This document shows positions 56,215-64,000 of a DNA stretch of 64,000 nucleotides, piece by piece (position 1 is the first letter of the stretch; each line of letters opens with the position of its first letter). Origin of the DNA: Neomelitea salexigens DSM 19753 (GTDB taxonomy: Bacteria; Pseudomonadota; Gammaproteobacteria; Pseudomonadales; Spongiibacteraceae). Both the position numbers and the translations under genes were made by a program. The stretch is from the NCBI RefSeq assembly GCF_000422345.1, contig NZ_AULP01000002.1, positions 434,001 to 498,000 of the forward strand, given 5' to 3'. The notes under the pieces were generated by a model. It did not search any database and had not been told where the DNA came from. It worked only from the letters and a program-made list of their open reading frames with translations.

Positions 56215-57438
56215 GTGAGCGAAACCCAATATGAAATCATCGTCTTTGGCGCCAGCAGTTTCGTTGGTCAGATTATCTGCGAATACTTGAGCACCTACCA
56301 AAGCGAAGACACGCCCTTGCGTTGGGCAATGGCGGGGCGTAGCGAGAGTAAACTGCAGGCAACCCGCGATGCGCTATGCGGAGAGAAGCCGGACATTATA
56401 TTGGCAGACTCAAACGACGAGGCATCACTGCGCCAGCTCGTTGAAAAAACCCGTGTTGTTCTCAGCACCGTTGGCCCCTACGCGCTTTACGGCGAACCTC
56501 TGGTAAAGGTCTGCGCCGAGACTGGCACCGACTACTGTGACCTGACTGGCGAGGTGCACTGGATTCGTCAAATGGTGGATCGCTACCAAACCACCGCCCA
56601 ACAATCCGGCGCGCGTATCGTACATTGCTGCGGCTTTGACTCCATACCCTCCGACCTCGGCGTCCTCTTCACGCAGCAGCAATTCGAGCAACGCCACGGC
56701 AAACCGAGCAGCGATATTCGTATGCGCGTGAAAGCTGCCAAGGGTGGCTTGTCTGGCGGCACCTTCGCCAGCTTGCTCAATGTAATGAAGGAAGCCTCCA
56801 AGGACCCAGCGCTGCGCAAGCAAATGGCCGACCCCTATCTAATTGCTACCGACGCGTCCTACAGCGCTCGTCAACGCAACCCAGGCCTGGCCGAACACGA
56901 CCCCGTTACCGGGCGGTGGATGTCACCCTTTATCATGGCCGCAATCAACACCCGCGTGGTTCACCGCAGCAATGCCTTACTGGCCTCCAAATATGGCGAA
57001 AATTTTCGCTATGAAGAAACCATGCTCACGGGCAAGGGGCTGTCCGGCCGCCTCAGCGCCTACGGTATTGGTAGCGGCCTGGCCGCATTCATGGTTGGCG
57101 CAGCGATAAAGCCCAGCCGCTGGCTGCTGGAAAAGCTTCTTCCCGCTCCGGGCGAAGGCCCCAGCCCTGAAGACCAACTGAATGGCTTCTTTGATATGCG
57201 CTTCTACGCCCTTGAAGACGGCAGCAGCAAACTGCAGTGCAAAGTGACCGGTGACCGCGACCCCGGCTATGGCTCAACCGCCAAGATGATCTCTCAAGCA
57301 GCACTGTGTTTGGGGCGCGACATCGATGCCGAGCAATGCGGTGGCGGCATTTGGACACCGGCGAGCAGCATGGGCACCACACTTCAGGGTCGCTTAGAAA
57401 ACTATGCTGGATTACGCTTTGATGTCGTGGATGGCTAA
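56215..57438 (+). CDS. Saccharopine-dehydrogenase-like NAD(P)-binding enzyme
   Basis: A 407-residue oxidoreductase. The Rossmann motif is EIIVFGASSFVGQIICEYL near the N-terminus, followed by VLSTVGPYALYGEPLVKVCAE and DYCDLTGEVHWIRQMV, typical of the family that includes mycobacterial trans-acting enoyl reductases. HCCGFDSIPSDLGV is another family hallmark. The GTG at 56215 is chosen because ATAAGGAG lies just before it. A membrane-associated lipid-related reaction is possible; lysine metabolism is not implied by the name. Confidence 0.85.
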   Translation: MSETQYEIIVFGASSFVGQIICEYLSTYQSEDTPLRWAMAGRSESKLQATRDALCGEKPDIILADSNDEASLRQLVEKTRVVLSTVGPYALYGEPLVKVCAETGTDYCDLTGEVHWIRQMVDRYQTTAQQSGARIVHCCGFDSIPSDLGVLFTQQQFEQRHGKPSSDIRMRVKAAKGGLSGGTFASLLNVMKEASKDPALRKQMADPYLIATDASYSARQRNPGLAEHDPVTGRWMSPFIMAAINTRVVHRSNALLASKYGENFRYEETMLTGKGLSGRLSAYGIGSGLAAFMVGAAIKPSRWLLEKLLPAPGEGPSPEDQLNGFFDMRFYALEDGSSKLQCKVTGDRDPGYGSTAKMISQAALCLGRDIDAEQCGGGIWTPASSMGTTLQGRLENYAGLRFDVVDG

Positions 57439-57464
57439 CGCTATTCCATACAGGGAGGGTGAGC

Positions 57465-57884
57465 ATGAAACTGCGCGATATCATGACCTCACCGGTCGTT
57501 ACCGTTGAAAGCGACGACCGTTTAAGCACCGTGCGAGAGTTGTTTATGAAGACCCACTTCCACCACCTGCTGGTGGTGGAAGGCGGAAAGCTTCGGGGGA
57601 GTATTTCTCAACGGGATCTTGCCGCCGCCATCAGTCCAAACATCGGCACCATGGCGGAACTGCCTAAAGACCAGGCAACCCTAAATAAACACGCCCACCA
57701 AATCATGCGCAGGCAGCTGGTATGCCTAACGCCTGACGACGACGTTTACGCCGCCATCGCCGCCTTTAACCGCAACGATATTGCCTGTATCCCCATTGTG
57801 GATAGCGCGCAGCAAGCCGTCGGTATTGTCAGCTGGAGAGACCTATTACGTCGCGCCGAGGAATGCGGCTTTAACGGCGACTAA
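57465..57884 (+). CDS. CBS-domain protein
   Basis: A 139-residue Bateman module with two CBS motifs (LRDIMTSPVVTVESDDRLSTV and AHQIMRRQLVCLTPDDDVYAA). It resembles the other CBS protein in this window but is not identical. AGGGAGGG precedes the ATG. It ends at a hairpin shared with the convergent gene. Confidence 0.87.
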   Translation: MKLRDIMTSPVVTVESDDRLSTVRELFMKTHFHHLLVVEGGKLRGSISQRDLAAAISPNIGTMAELPKDQATLNKHAHQIMRRQLVCLTPDDDVYAAIAAFNRNDIACIPIVDSAQQAVGIVSWRDLLRRAEECGFNGD

Positions 57885-57897
57885 TGCGCCACCGCAT
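57884..57897. terminator. Short hairpin between convergent genes
   Basis: ATGCG and CGCAT form a 5-bp stem with loop CCAC between the CBS gene stop and the SpoIIAA-like gene stop. There is no T-run. It recalls the hairpins at 5266 and 11166. Confidence 0.4.
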
Positions 57898-58283
57898 CAG
57901 CCAGAGAACGCACCGGCGTCGCGCTCACTCACCCAGATCAACGCTTCATCACGCTGAATTTCAGTGAAGTGCTCAATTTCTGCATTGGGCATCCAGTGGG
58001 TAATCAGCTGTGCGCCACGGCTGTACCAGCGCGGCTCGCCAACCAAGGCTGTGCGGGTAATATGTTTGAAAAAGCGCGCTAGCAGACGCATTTCTTTAAG
58101 CAGGCCACGCAAGGTGAAGCCTTTGAAATGCTCCAACTCGATATAAATGCCGAGGTATTCCTCATTTTCCAGCTTGTGTTCAACGGCGTCATAGATTTCC
58201 GCCATGTCGTCGTGATTTACCTTGCCAGACACCTTTACCCCAATTACATGAGAAGAAGGTATTGGCAGCAGCTCCAACATCAT
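57897..58283 (-). CDS. SpoIIAA-like (STAS/CRAL-TRIO fold) protein
   Basis: A 128-residue cytoplasmic protein of the PF11964 type: IGVKVSGKVNHDDMAEIYDAVEHKL at the start and EYLGIYIELEHFKGFTLRGLLKEM in the middle, with ALVGEPRWYSRGAQLITHWM late. Related proteins are thought to bind lipophilic ligands. GGAGGT precedes the ATG at 58283; the longer reading adds six residues. Confidence 0.8.
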   Translation of the reverse strand: MMLELLPIPSSHVIGVKVSGKVNHDDMAEIYDAVEHKLENEEYLGIYIELEHFKGFTLRGLLKEMRLLARFFKHITRTALVGEPRWYSRGAQLITHWMPNAEIEHFTEIQRDEALIWVSERDAGAFSG

Positions 58284-58383
58284 TTTACCTCCGCGAACCA
58301 TTTCAGGCGGCCTGGGCCGCTTACATAACAGTATAGATAAGCATTACTGAAATGCGTTCCGCGAAGCGTGGATATTACCAATC

Positions 58384-58671
58384 TCAGTGATCGCGACGCT
58401 CAGGCTTGGCCTTGGGGTCGAGGATAGAAACGACTCTTACCTCATCTTCATGGGCGAGCGGTGCTTCGCCAGCGCGGGGTTGATTAACACGGGTCGGCGG
58501 CTCGTTGACCGCAACATCATCGTCGCGGATCGACTCTTTAAAACCACAGCGAATGCACTCGCGCACTTGCTCAACCTCTGAGACGCGATACATCACGGTT
58601 TTATCCATCTCAGCACACTTGGGACACACCGCCCCCGCAATAAAACGCCTGGGTTTAAACTCCGTTGCCAT
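58384..58671 (-). CDS. yheV: YheV family zinc-ribbon protein
   Basis: A 95-residue protein with two CxxC pairs, GAVCPKCAEMDK and VRECIRCGFKE, forming a zinc ribbon, and the YheV-type start RRFIAGAVCPKC. The C-terminal half is extended and polar. The ATG at 58671 overlaps the 3' end of prlC by 17 bp, so the two are translationally coupled. The molecular role of YheV is not established. Confidence 0.83.
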   Translation of the reverse strand: MATEFKPRRFIAGAVCPKCAEMDKTVMYRVSEVEQVRECIRCGFKESIRDDDVAVNEPPTRVNQPRAGEAPLAHEDEVRVVSILDPKAKPERRDH

Positions 58672-60709
58672 GCGTGGCCCCTCCAGTATTTGCTGCGATA
58701 CCGCTGTGCCGCAGTAGCGCGTCATTGGCAGGCTCTCGCCCACGAAACTCAGTAAATAGCAGCGCCGCATCACGCGCACCGCCTTGTTCCAATATCACCT
58801 TGCGGAACCGCAAACCGGTATCCCTATCCATCACGCCGCGCTCTTCAAACAGCGAAAAGGCGTCCGCAGACAACACCTCGGCCCACTTGTAACTGTAATA
58901 ACCCGCTGCGTATCCACCGGCAAAAATATGCGAAAAGCTGTTTTGAAAACGGTTAAACGCCGGCGGCCGCAACACGGCAACCTGGTCGCGCACCTCAGCC
59001 ATCAGGGCATCGATTTGCGATTCACTGACAATGTCCGTCTGCATATGCAGGCGGAAATCAAACAGTGCAAACTCTATCTGGCGCAGCATCTGCATACCCG
59101 ACTGAAAGTTTTTTGCCGCCAGCAGCTTTTCCAACAAGGCCTCGGGTAGCGGCTCACCGGTTTGGTAGTGACCGGAGATATCGGGAATCACGGATTTTTC
59201 CCAACACCAGTTTTCCAGGAACTGACTGGGTAGTTCTACGGCATCCCAGGCCACTCCGTTTATTCCGGATACGGCGAGGCAGTCTATCTGGCTTAACATG
59301 TGGTGAAGGCCGTGACCAAACTCGTGGAAAAGCGTCGTCACCTCATTGTGGGTCAACAACGACGGACGGTCAGCACTCGGCGGCGTAAAGTTGCACACCA
59401 AAAAGGCGACCGGGCGCTGCATGTTGCCATCGCCAAGCATCCGCCGCCCCCGGCAATCTGCCATCCACGCACCGCCACGCTTATTGGCGCGGGCGTACAG
59501 GTCGAGATAGAACTCGGCAATGGTATCGCCGCCACGACGCAGCGCGAAACACTGCGCATCGTCGTGCCAGAGTGGCGCCTCTTGCTCGACAATATCCAGA
59601 TCGAACAGCTCGCCCGTTACCTTGAATAAGCCTTCCAGCACACGCTCCACCGGGAAGTAGGGGCGCAGCTCTTCCTGAGACACTGCATAGCGGGCCTCCC
59701 GTAGCTTTTCGCTAAAGTAGGGTACATCCCAGGCCTCGAGCTCGTGCTGACCATGCTCGGCGGCAAAGGCCTGCAATGCTTTCAGCTCCTGCTCGGCCAC
59801 GGGTTTACTGGCAGCCGCTAACTCCGACAGAAAATCCAGCACCGCATCACAGGACGGCGCCATTTTGCTCGCCAATGACTTTTCAGCGTAACTGCCAAAA
59901 CCCAGCAGGCGCGCCTGCTCGGCACGCAATTGCAATATCTCCACCATCAGCGGGCCGTTGTCCCACTGGGCGCCGCTTGGCGACTGTGCAGAAGCGCGGG
60001 TCACGTAGGCCTCGTAGAGTTCACGACGGATCTCCCGGTTGTCGCAGTACTGCATTACCGGCAAATAACTCGGTATGTCCAGGCTCAAGCGGTAACCTTT
60101 TCGGCCCGCCGCTGTTGCAGCAGCGGCGAGGTTATCCAGTACCGACTCCGGCACACCGGCGAGCGAATCCGCATCGGCGACAAATTTTTCCCAACCATCT
60201 GTCGCATCCAATACATGGTTGGAGTAGGCGGTCGACAACTCACTGAGACGCTGCTGTATTTCACTAAAGCGAGCGGCCTCTTCACCATCCAGGGCAACCC
60301 CCGACAGGGTGAAGTCGCGCAGCATATTTTCCACCGCCTTCTGGCGAGCAAATGCCAGCTGCTGAAACTCGTCACTCTCTGACAGCGCCTTCACGCGTTC
60401 ATAAAGAGGCCGATTCTGCCCCATCTCACTGCTGTAAGCCGTCAACAGAGGCAAGCACTTATTGTAGGCATCGCGCCAGGCATCACCGCTGATAACCGCA
60501 TGAAGATGGCTCAAGGGTGCCCAGAATTGCTCAATGCGATCGTTGATCTCTTCCAGCGGCTGCATGAGCGATTGCCAGCTGGGCGGTGTATCGCTGGCTA
60601 ACAGGCCTGCAACATCGGCGCGGCTGCGATTAAGCAGCTCCTCGCACTGGGCGGGATAATCGGCCGGTCGCAATTGAGAAAATTCCGGAAGAGATTGCTC
60701 TGCATACAT
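58655..60709 (-). CDS. prlC: Oligopeptidase A (M3 metallopeptidase)
   Basis: A 684-residue cytoplasmic zinc peptidase that degrades signal peptides and other short peptides. The active site is LFHEFGHGLHHML with HEFGH at 462-466, and a downstream Glu supplies the third ligand. The C-terminal domain has FNRFQNSFSHIFAGGYAAGYYSYKWAEVLSADAFSLF, typical of the family. The length is normal. It is followed by the overlapping yheV gene. Confidence 0.95.
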   Translation of the reverse strand: MYAEQSLPEFSQLRPADYPAQCEELLNRSRADVAGLLASDTPPSWQSLMQPLEEINDRIEQFWAPLSHLHAVISGDAWRDAYNKCLPLLTAYSSEMGQNRPLYERVKALSESDEFQQLAFARQKAVENMLRDFTLSGVALDGEEAARFSEIQQRLSELSTAYSNHVLDATDGWEKFVADADSLAGVPESVLDNLAAAATAAGRKGYRLSLDIPSYLPVMQYCDNREIRRELYEAYVTRASAQSPSGAQWDNGPLMVEILQLRAEQARLLGFGSYAEKSLASKMAPSCDAVLDFLSELAAASKPVAEQELKALQAFAAEHGQHELEAWDVPYFSEKLREARYAVSQEELRPYFPVERVLEGLFKVTGELFDLDIVEQEAPLWHDDAQCFALRRGGDTIAEFYLDLYARANKRGGAWMADCRGRRMLGDGNMQRPVAFLVCNFTPPSADRPSLLTHNEVTTLFHEFGHGLHHMLSQIDCLAVSGINGVAWDAVELPSQFLENWCWEKSVIPDISGHYQTGEPLPEALLEKLLAAKNFQSGMQMLRQIEFALFDFRLHMQTDIVSESQIDALMAEVRDQVAVLRPPAFNRFQNSFSHIFAGGYAAGYYSYKWAEVLSADAFSLFEERGVMDRDTGLRFRKVILEQGGARDAALLFTEFRGREPANDALLRHSGIAANTGGATHGNGV

Positions 60710-60849
60710 GAATAAGTACTCACATGATCAAAAAAATGAACAGGCCCTAGCTTAACAGATCGCAGGCCCAGGCTGGGCCAGAAAGCATGTTCGCCGACCA
60801 CCCAGCTCGCTACAATAGACCTTCCGTCAGTGTTTCGAGGATCACCGCA

Positions 60850-61428
60850 ATGGGCTACCGCGCCGAGAACTACACCCGCCGCTTTGAGGGTCATCAACCT
60901 CAGTTGGAAGAAGGGGTATTTATCGACCCCAGTGCCGTTGTCATTGGTGATGTCCACATTGGCCGCGACAGCTCCATTTGGCCGCAAAGCACCGTTCGCG
61001 GCGATATGCATTGCATTCATATCGGCGAGCGCTGCAGCATTCAAGACAACAGCGTGTTACACATCACCCATGCCGGCCCCTACAACCCCGACGGTTATCC
61101 TCTGCGCATTGGCGACGACGTGACCGTTGCCCACAGCGTGACGCTGCACGGGTGCGAAATTGGCAGTCGAGTATTGATTGGTATGGGAAGCATCGTCATG
61201 GACGGCGCAATTATCGAAGACGATGTTGTGGTAGCTGCCAACAGCCTGGTGCCACCAGGTAAGCGGCTTGCCAGTGGCCACCTCTATGTCGGCAGCCCCG
61301 CTAAAGCTGCCCGGCCGCTGAGTGAAAAGGAAATGCGCTATTTCTGCTACAGCTCGGCGAACTACAGCAAGCTAAAAGATCGCCACATCGCTGAATTAGA
61401 AACTGATAGCGCCGGTGTCGACGAGTAG
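60850..61428 (+). CDS. Gamma-class carbonic anhydrase-like protein (YrdA type)
   Basis: A 192-residue left-handed beta-helix protein built of hexapeptide repeats (AVVIGDVHIGRDSSIWPQST). Zinc ligands are His in SVLHITH and HSVTLHGCEIG, with Gln and Asn positions as in YrdA and CaiE relatives. The ATG of MGYRAENYTRRFEG is used; upstream in-frame residues are not family-like. Its last 33 bp overlap the convergent exchanger gene. Carbonic anhydrase activity in this branch is not always seen. Confidence 0.87.
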   Translation: MGYRAENYTRRFEGHQPQLEEGVFIDPSAVVIGDVHIGRDSSIWPQSTVRGDMHCIHIGERCSIQDNSVLHITHAGPYNPDGYPLRIGDDVTVAHSVTLHGCEIGSRVLIGMGSIVMDGAIIEDDVVVAANSLVPPGKRLASGHLYVGSPAKAARPLSEKEMRYFCYSSANYSKLKDRHIAELETDSAGVDE

Positions 61429-62370
61429 ATAAGCCAGATAGCCAAGGTATACCGTCAACAGCAGTCCGCCCTCGTAGCGGCGGATTTCCGGGGCCCGACG
61501 CGGGCCGAAGGCAACGAGGTAGAAGCCCGCTGTTAGCATCAACATCAGCGGGTAATCGCGGTCGACGATCGCCATATCAATGACGCCGGGCGCAATCACA
61601 CCGGGCAGCGCCATCACCCCCAGCAGGTTAAACAGATTGGAGCCGATCACATTGCCAATGGCGATGTCATGCTCGCCCTTACGTGCCGCGGCGACTGACG
61701 CCGCCAACTCGGGCAAACTGGTACCAATGGCCACCACTGTTAGGCCGATCACCAAATCGCTAACACCGAATATCTGCGCCAATTCCACCGCTGACCACAC
61801 CAGCATGCGCGCCGATGCCATCAGTAAAATTAGGCCGACTAGCAGCCAGCCCAGGGCGACGGGCAGCGACATATCCTTGGGAATTTCTTCGGCGTACTCG
61901 GCCTCCAAGGCATCGCCGCGGCTGTGCTTGGCTTCCCACAGTTGCCGCAACACTACCGCTAGAAACCCGCCCAGTAGTATGCAGCCATCCGTAAATCCGA
62001 GCTCACCATCGCGCAGCAAAAAATAGCCGCCCAGCATCACCAGCAGTAGCAGGGGAATTTCTCGGGTTATCAACTTGCTTTGCACACGCAGCGGGATGTA
62101 CAGCGCCGTCAGGCCGAGAATCAGCGCGATATTTGTGATATTCGAGCCCAGCGCGTTCCCCACCGACAGCCCCGACTGGCCGTCGGCAGCGGCCATTGCC
62201 GAGACCAGCATTTCCGGTGCAGAGGTACCAATCCCCACCACCAAAATACCTACCACCAGGGTCGACACACCCAAAATCGACGCCGTCGCCGACGCGCCGA
62301 TAACAAACCTGTCGGCACTCCATACCAGAATAACCAAACCAAGAATGAGGGTTGTCAGAATCAACAGCAT
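61396..62370 (-). CDS. Calcium/sodium antiporter (CaCA family, YrbG-like)
   Basis: A 324-residue inner-membrane exchanger with ten hydrophobic helices in two inverted halves. The alpha repeats are VGIGTSAPEMLVSAMAA with NALGSNITNIALILG, and VAIGTSLPELAASVAAA with NVIGSNLFNLLGV, which carry the acidic ion-binding residues. It exports calcium in exchange for sodium or protons. The 3' end overlaps the carbonic anhydrase-like gene on the other strand. Confidence 0.92.
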   Translation of the reverse strand: MLLILTTLILGLVILVWSADRFVIGASATASILGVSTLVVGILVVGIGTSAPEMLVSAMAAADGQSGLSVGNALGSNITNIALILGLTALYIPLRVQSKLITREIPLLLLVMLGGYFLLRDGELGFTDGCILLGGFLAVVLRQLWEAKHSRGDALEAEYAEEIPKDMSLPVALGWLLVGLILLMASARMLVWSAVELAQIFGVSDLVIGLTVVAIGTSLPELAASVAAARKGEHDIAIGNVIGSNLFNLLGVMALPGVIAPGVIDMAIVDRDYPLMLMLTAGFYLVAFGPRRAPEIRRYEGGLLLTVYLGYLAYLLVDTGAISF

Positions 62371-62395
62371 ACAAGAAGGGCCCGCAAAGCGATTT

Positions 62396-63231
62396 TCAGT
62401 GAGAAAGGGATTGGCGAATCAACTCAATGACTGGCCGTGTATCAGGGCGAACGCCTCGCCAAATGCAGAATGACTCCGCGGCCTGCTCGACCAACATGCC
62501 CAGCCCGTCTGATACCGCCCAGGCTGCTTCAGCAGCCGCCCAGCGCATGAACGGGGTGGGCTCAGCGCCGTACATCATATCGTAGGCACTGCCTTCATTG
62601 CTGAGTATGTGGGAGGGCAGCGGCGGCAAATCGCCACTCAAACTGGCGCTGGTACCATTGATAATTATATCGAACTGGCGGCCCGGCAAGGCTTCGAAAG
62701 GCTGCCCACTCACGGGCCCCAGTTCAGCAAACAACTCGGCCAGGGCCTCGGCTTTTTCCAGGGTGCGGTTCGCAACCACCAATTCCTCGGGGCGCTGTTT
62801 TAACAGCGGGCCGAGTATTCCCCGCACTGCACCGCCGGCGCCAAGCACCAAAATTCGCTTACCCGCCAGTGACCAGCCGAGGTTGTCATTGATATCGCGC
62901 ACCATACCCACGCCGTCGGTATTGTCGCCGTAGATACGGCCATCCTCGCCACGCGCCAGCGTATTCACGGCACCGGCGCGGCGCGCACGGCCACTGAGCT
63001 CGTCGGCAAATTCGAAGGCATCCAGCTTGAAGGGCACGGTGATATTTAGCCCGCGGCCACCATTGCGAAAGAACTCCGATGCCACTTCGGCAAAACGCCC
63101 CAGCTCAACCTTATGCGCCCGATAGTGCAGTGCCTGCCCGGTTTGCTCGGCAAACGCCGCGTGAATTTGCGGGGAACGACTGTGTTTTATGGGGTTACCA
63201 AATACGGCGTACTGATCCACTGCATCCATCA

Positions 63232-63232
<1 letters not shown>
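62396..63232 (-). CDS. aroE: Shikimate dehydrogenase
   Basis: A 278-residue NADPH-dependent enzyme of the aromatic amino acid pathway that reduces 3-dehydroshikimate. AVFGNPIKHSRSPQIHAAF is the substrate loop, LNITVPFKLDAF carries the catalytic Lys, GDNTDGVGMV the catalytic Asp, and VLGAGGAVRGIL the NADPH-binding loop. The start overlaps the hemF stop in TAATG. The upstream in-frame extension into hemF is not used. Confidence 0.95.
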
Positions 63233-63999
<767 letters not shown>

Positions 64000-64000
64000 T

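Overview
The window looks like chromosomal DNA of an aerobic, free-living gammaproteobacterium. The aa3-type oxidase and assembly block, the tandem cytochromes c4 and c5, the Zur/Znu locus and the RimB-like/7TM/ATP-grasp cluster are arranged as in Pseudomonadales, Cellvibrionales and marine relatives. That placement is an inference from gene content and order. No rRNA, tRNA or CRISPR array was seen.

Layout. (1) 1-29,400 is core-like, G+C-rich and densely packed: photolyase; a three-gene retropepsin / inactive transglutaminase-7TM / glutamate-ligase-like operon; YqhD with a divergent AraC regulator; a DMT transporter; lipoprotein DsbA; cytochromes c4 and c5; EngB; PolA; a small exported protein; ZnuA with a divergent zur-znuC-znuB operon; the heme A and oxidase assembly operon (SURF1, SCO-like, CtaA, CyoE, SCO1); DUF2909; oxidase subunits III, I and II with CtaG; a MATE transporter; a small secreted protein; and a LysR regulator. 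(2) About 29,500-53,800 is a visibly more AT-rich accessory island. It holds a type I restriction-modification operon with an embedded PrrC-type anticodon nuclease, a WYL regulator divergent from a CBASS-type operon (two-TM SAVED effector, CD-NTase with an AGS-C-like sensor domain, small two-TM protein), two orphan genes, a Tn7-like core (TnsA, a TnsB split into two ORFs, TnsC, TniQ), a HipBA pair and six genes of mostly unknown function, one of them uracil-DNA-glycosylase-like. (3) 53,879-64,000 returns to core-like genes: azoreductase, pirin, two CBS proteins, a saccharopine-dehydrogenase-like enzyme, a SpoIIAA-like protein, YheV, oligopeptidase A, a gamma carbonic anhydrase, a Ca/Na exchanger, AroE and a truncated HemF.

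How it fits together. The left core builds and runs the terminal oxidase and keeps zinc balanced. The island stacks layered anti-phage functions: DNA restriction; a tRNA nuclease that in the known PrrC system is unleashed when restriction is disabled; nucleotide-signalled membrane damage; and a toxin-antitoxin pair next to a transposition module that may have carried some of them. The WYL gene between the restriction and CBASS operons is placed to influence both. The least explained parts are the CBASS-adjacent small genes, the split TnsB and the block from 49,497 to 53,260.
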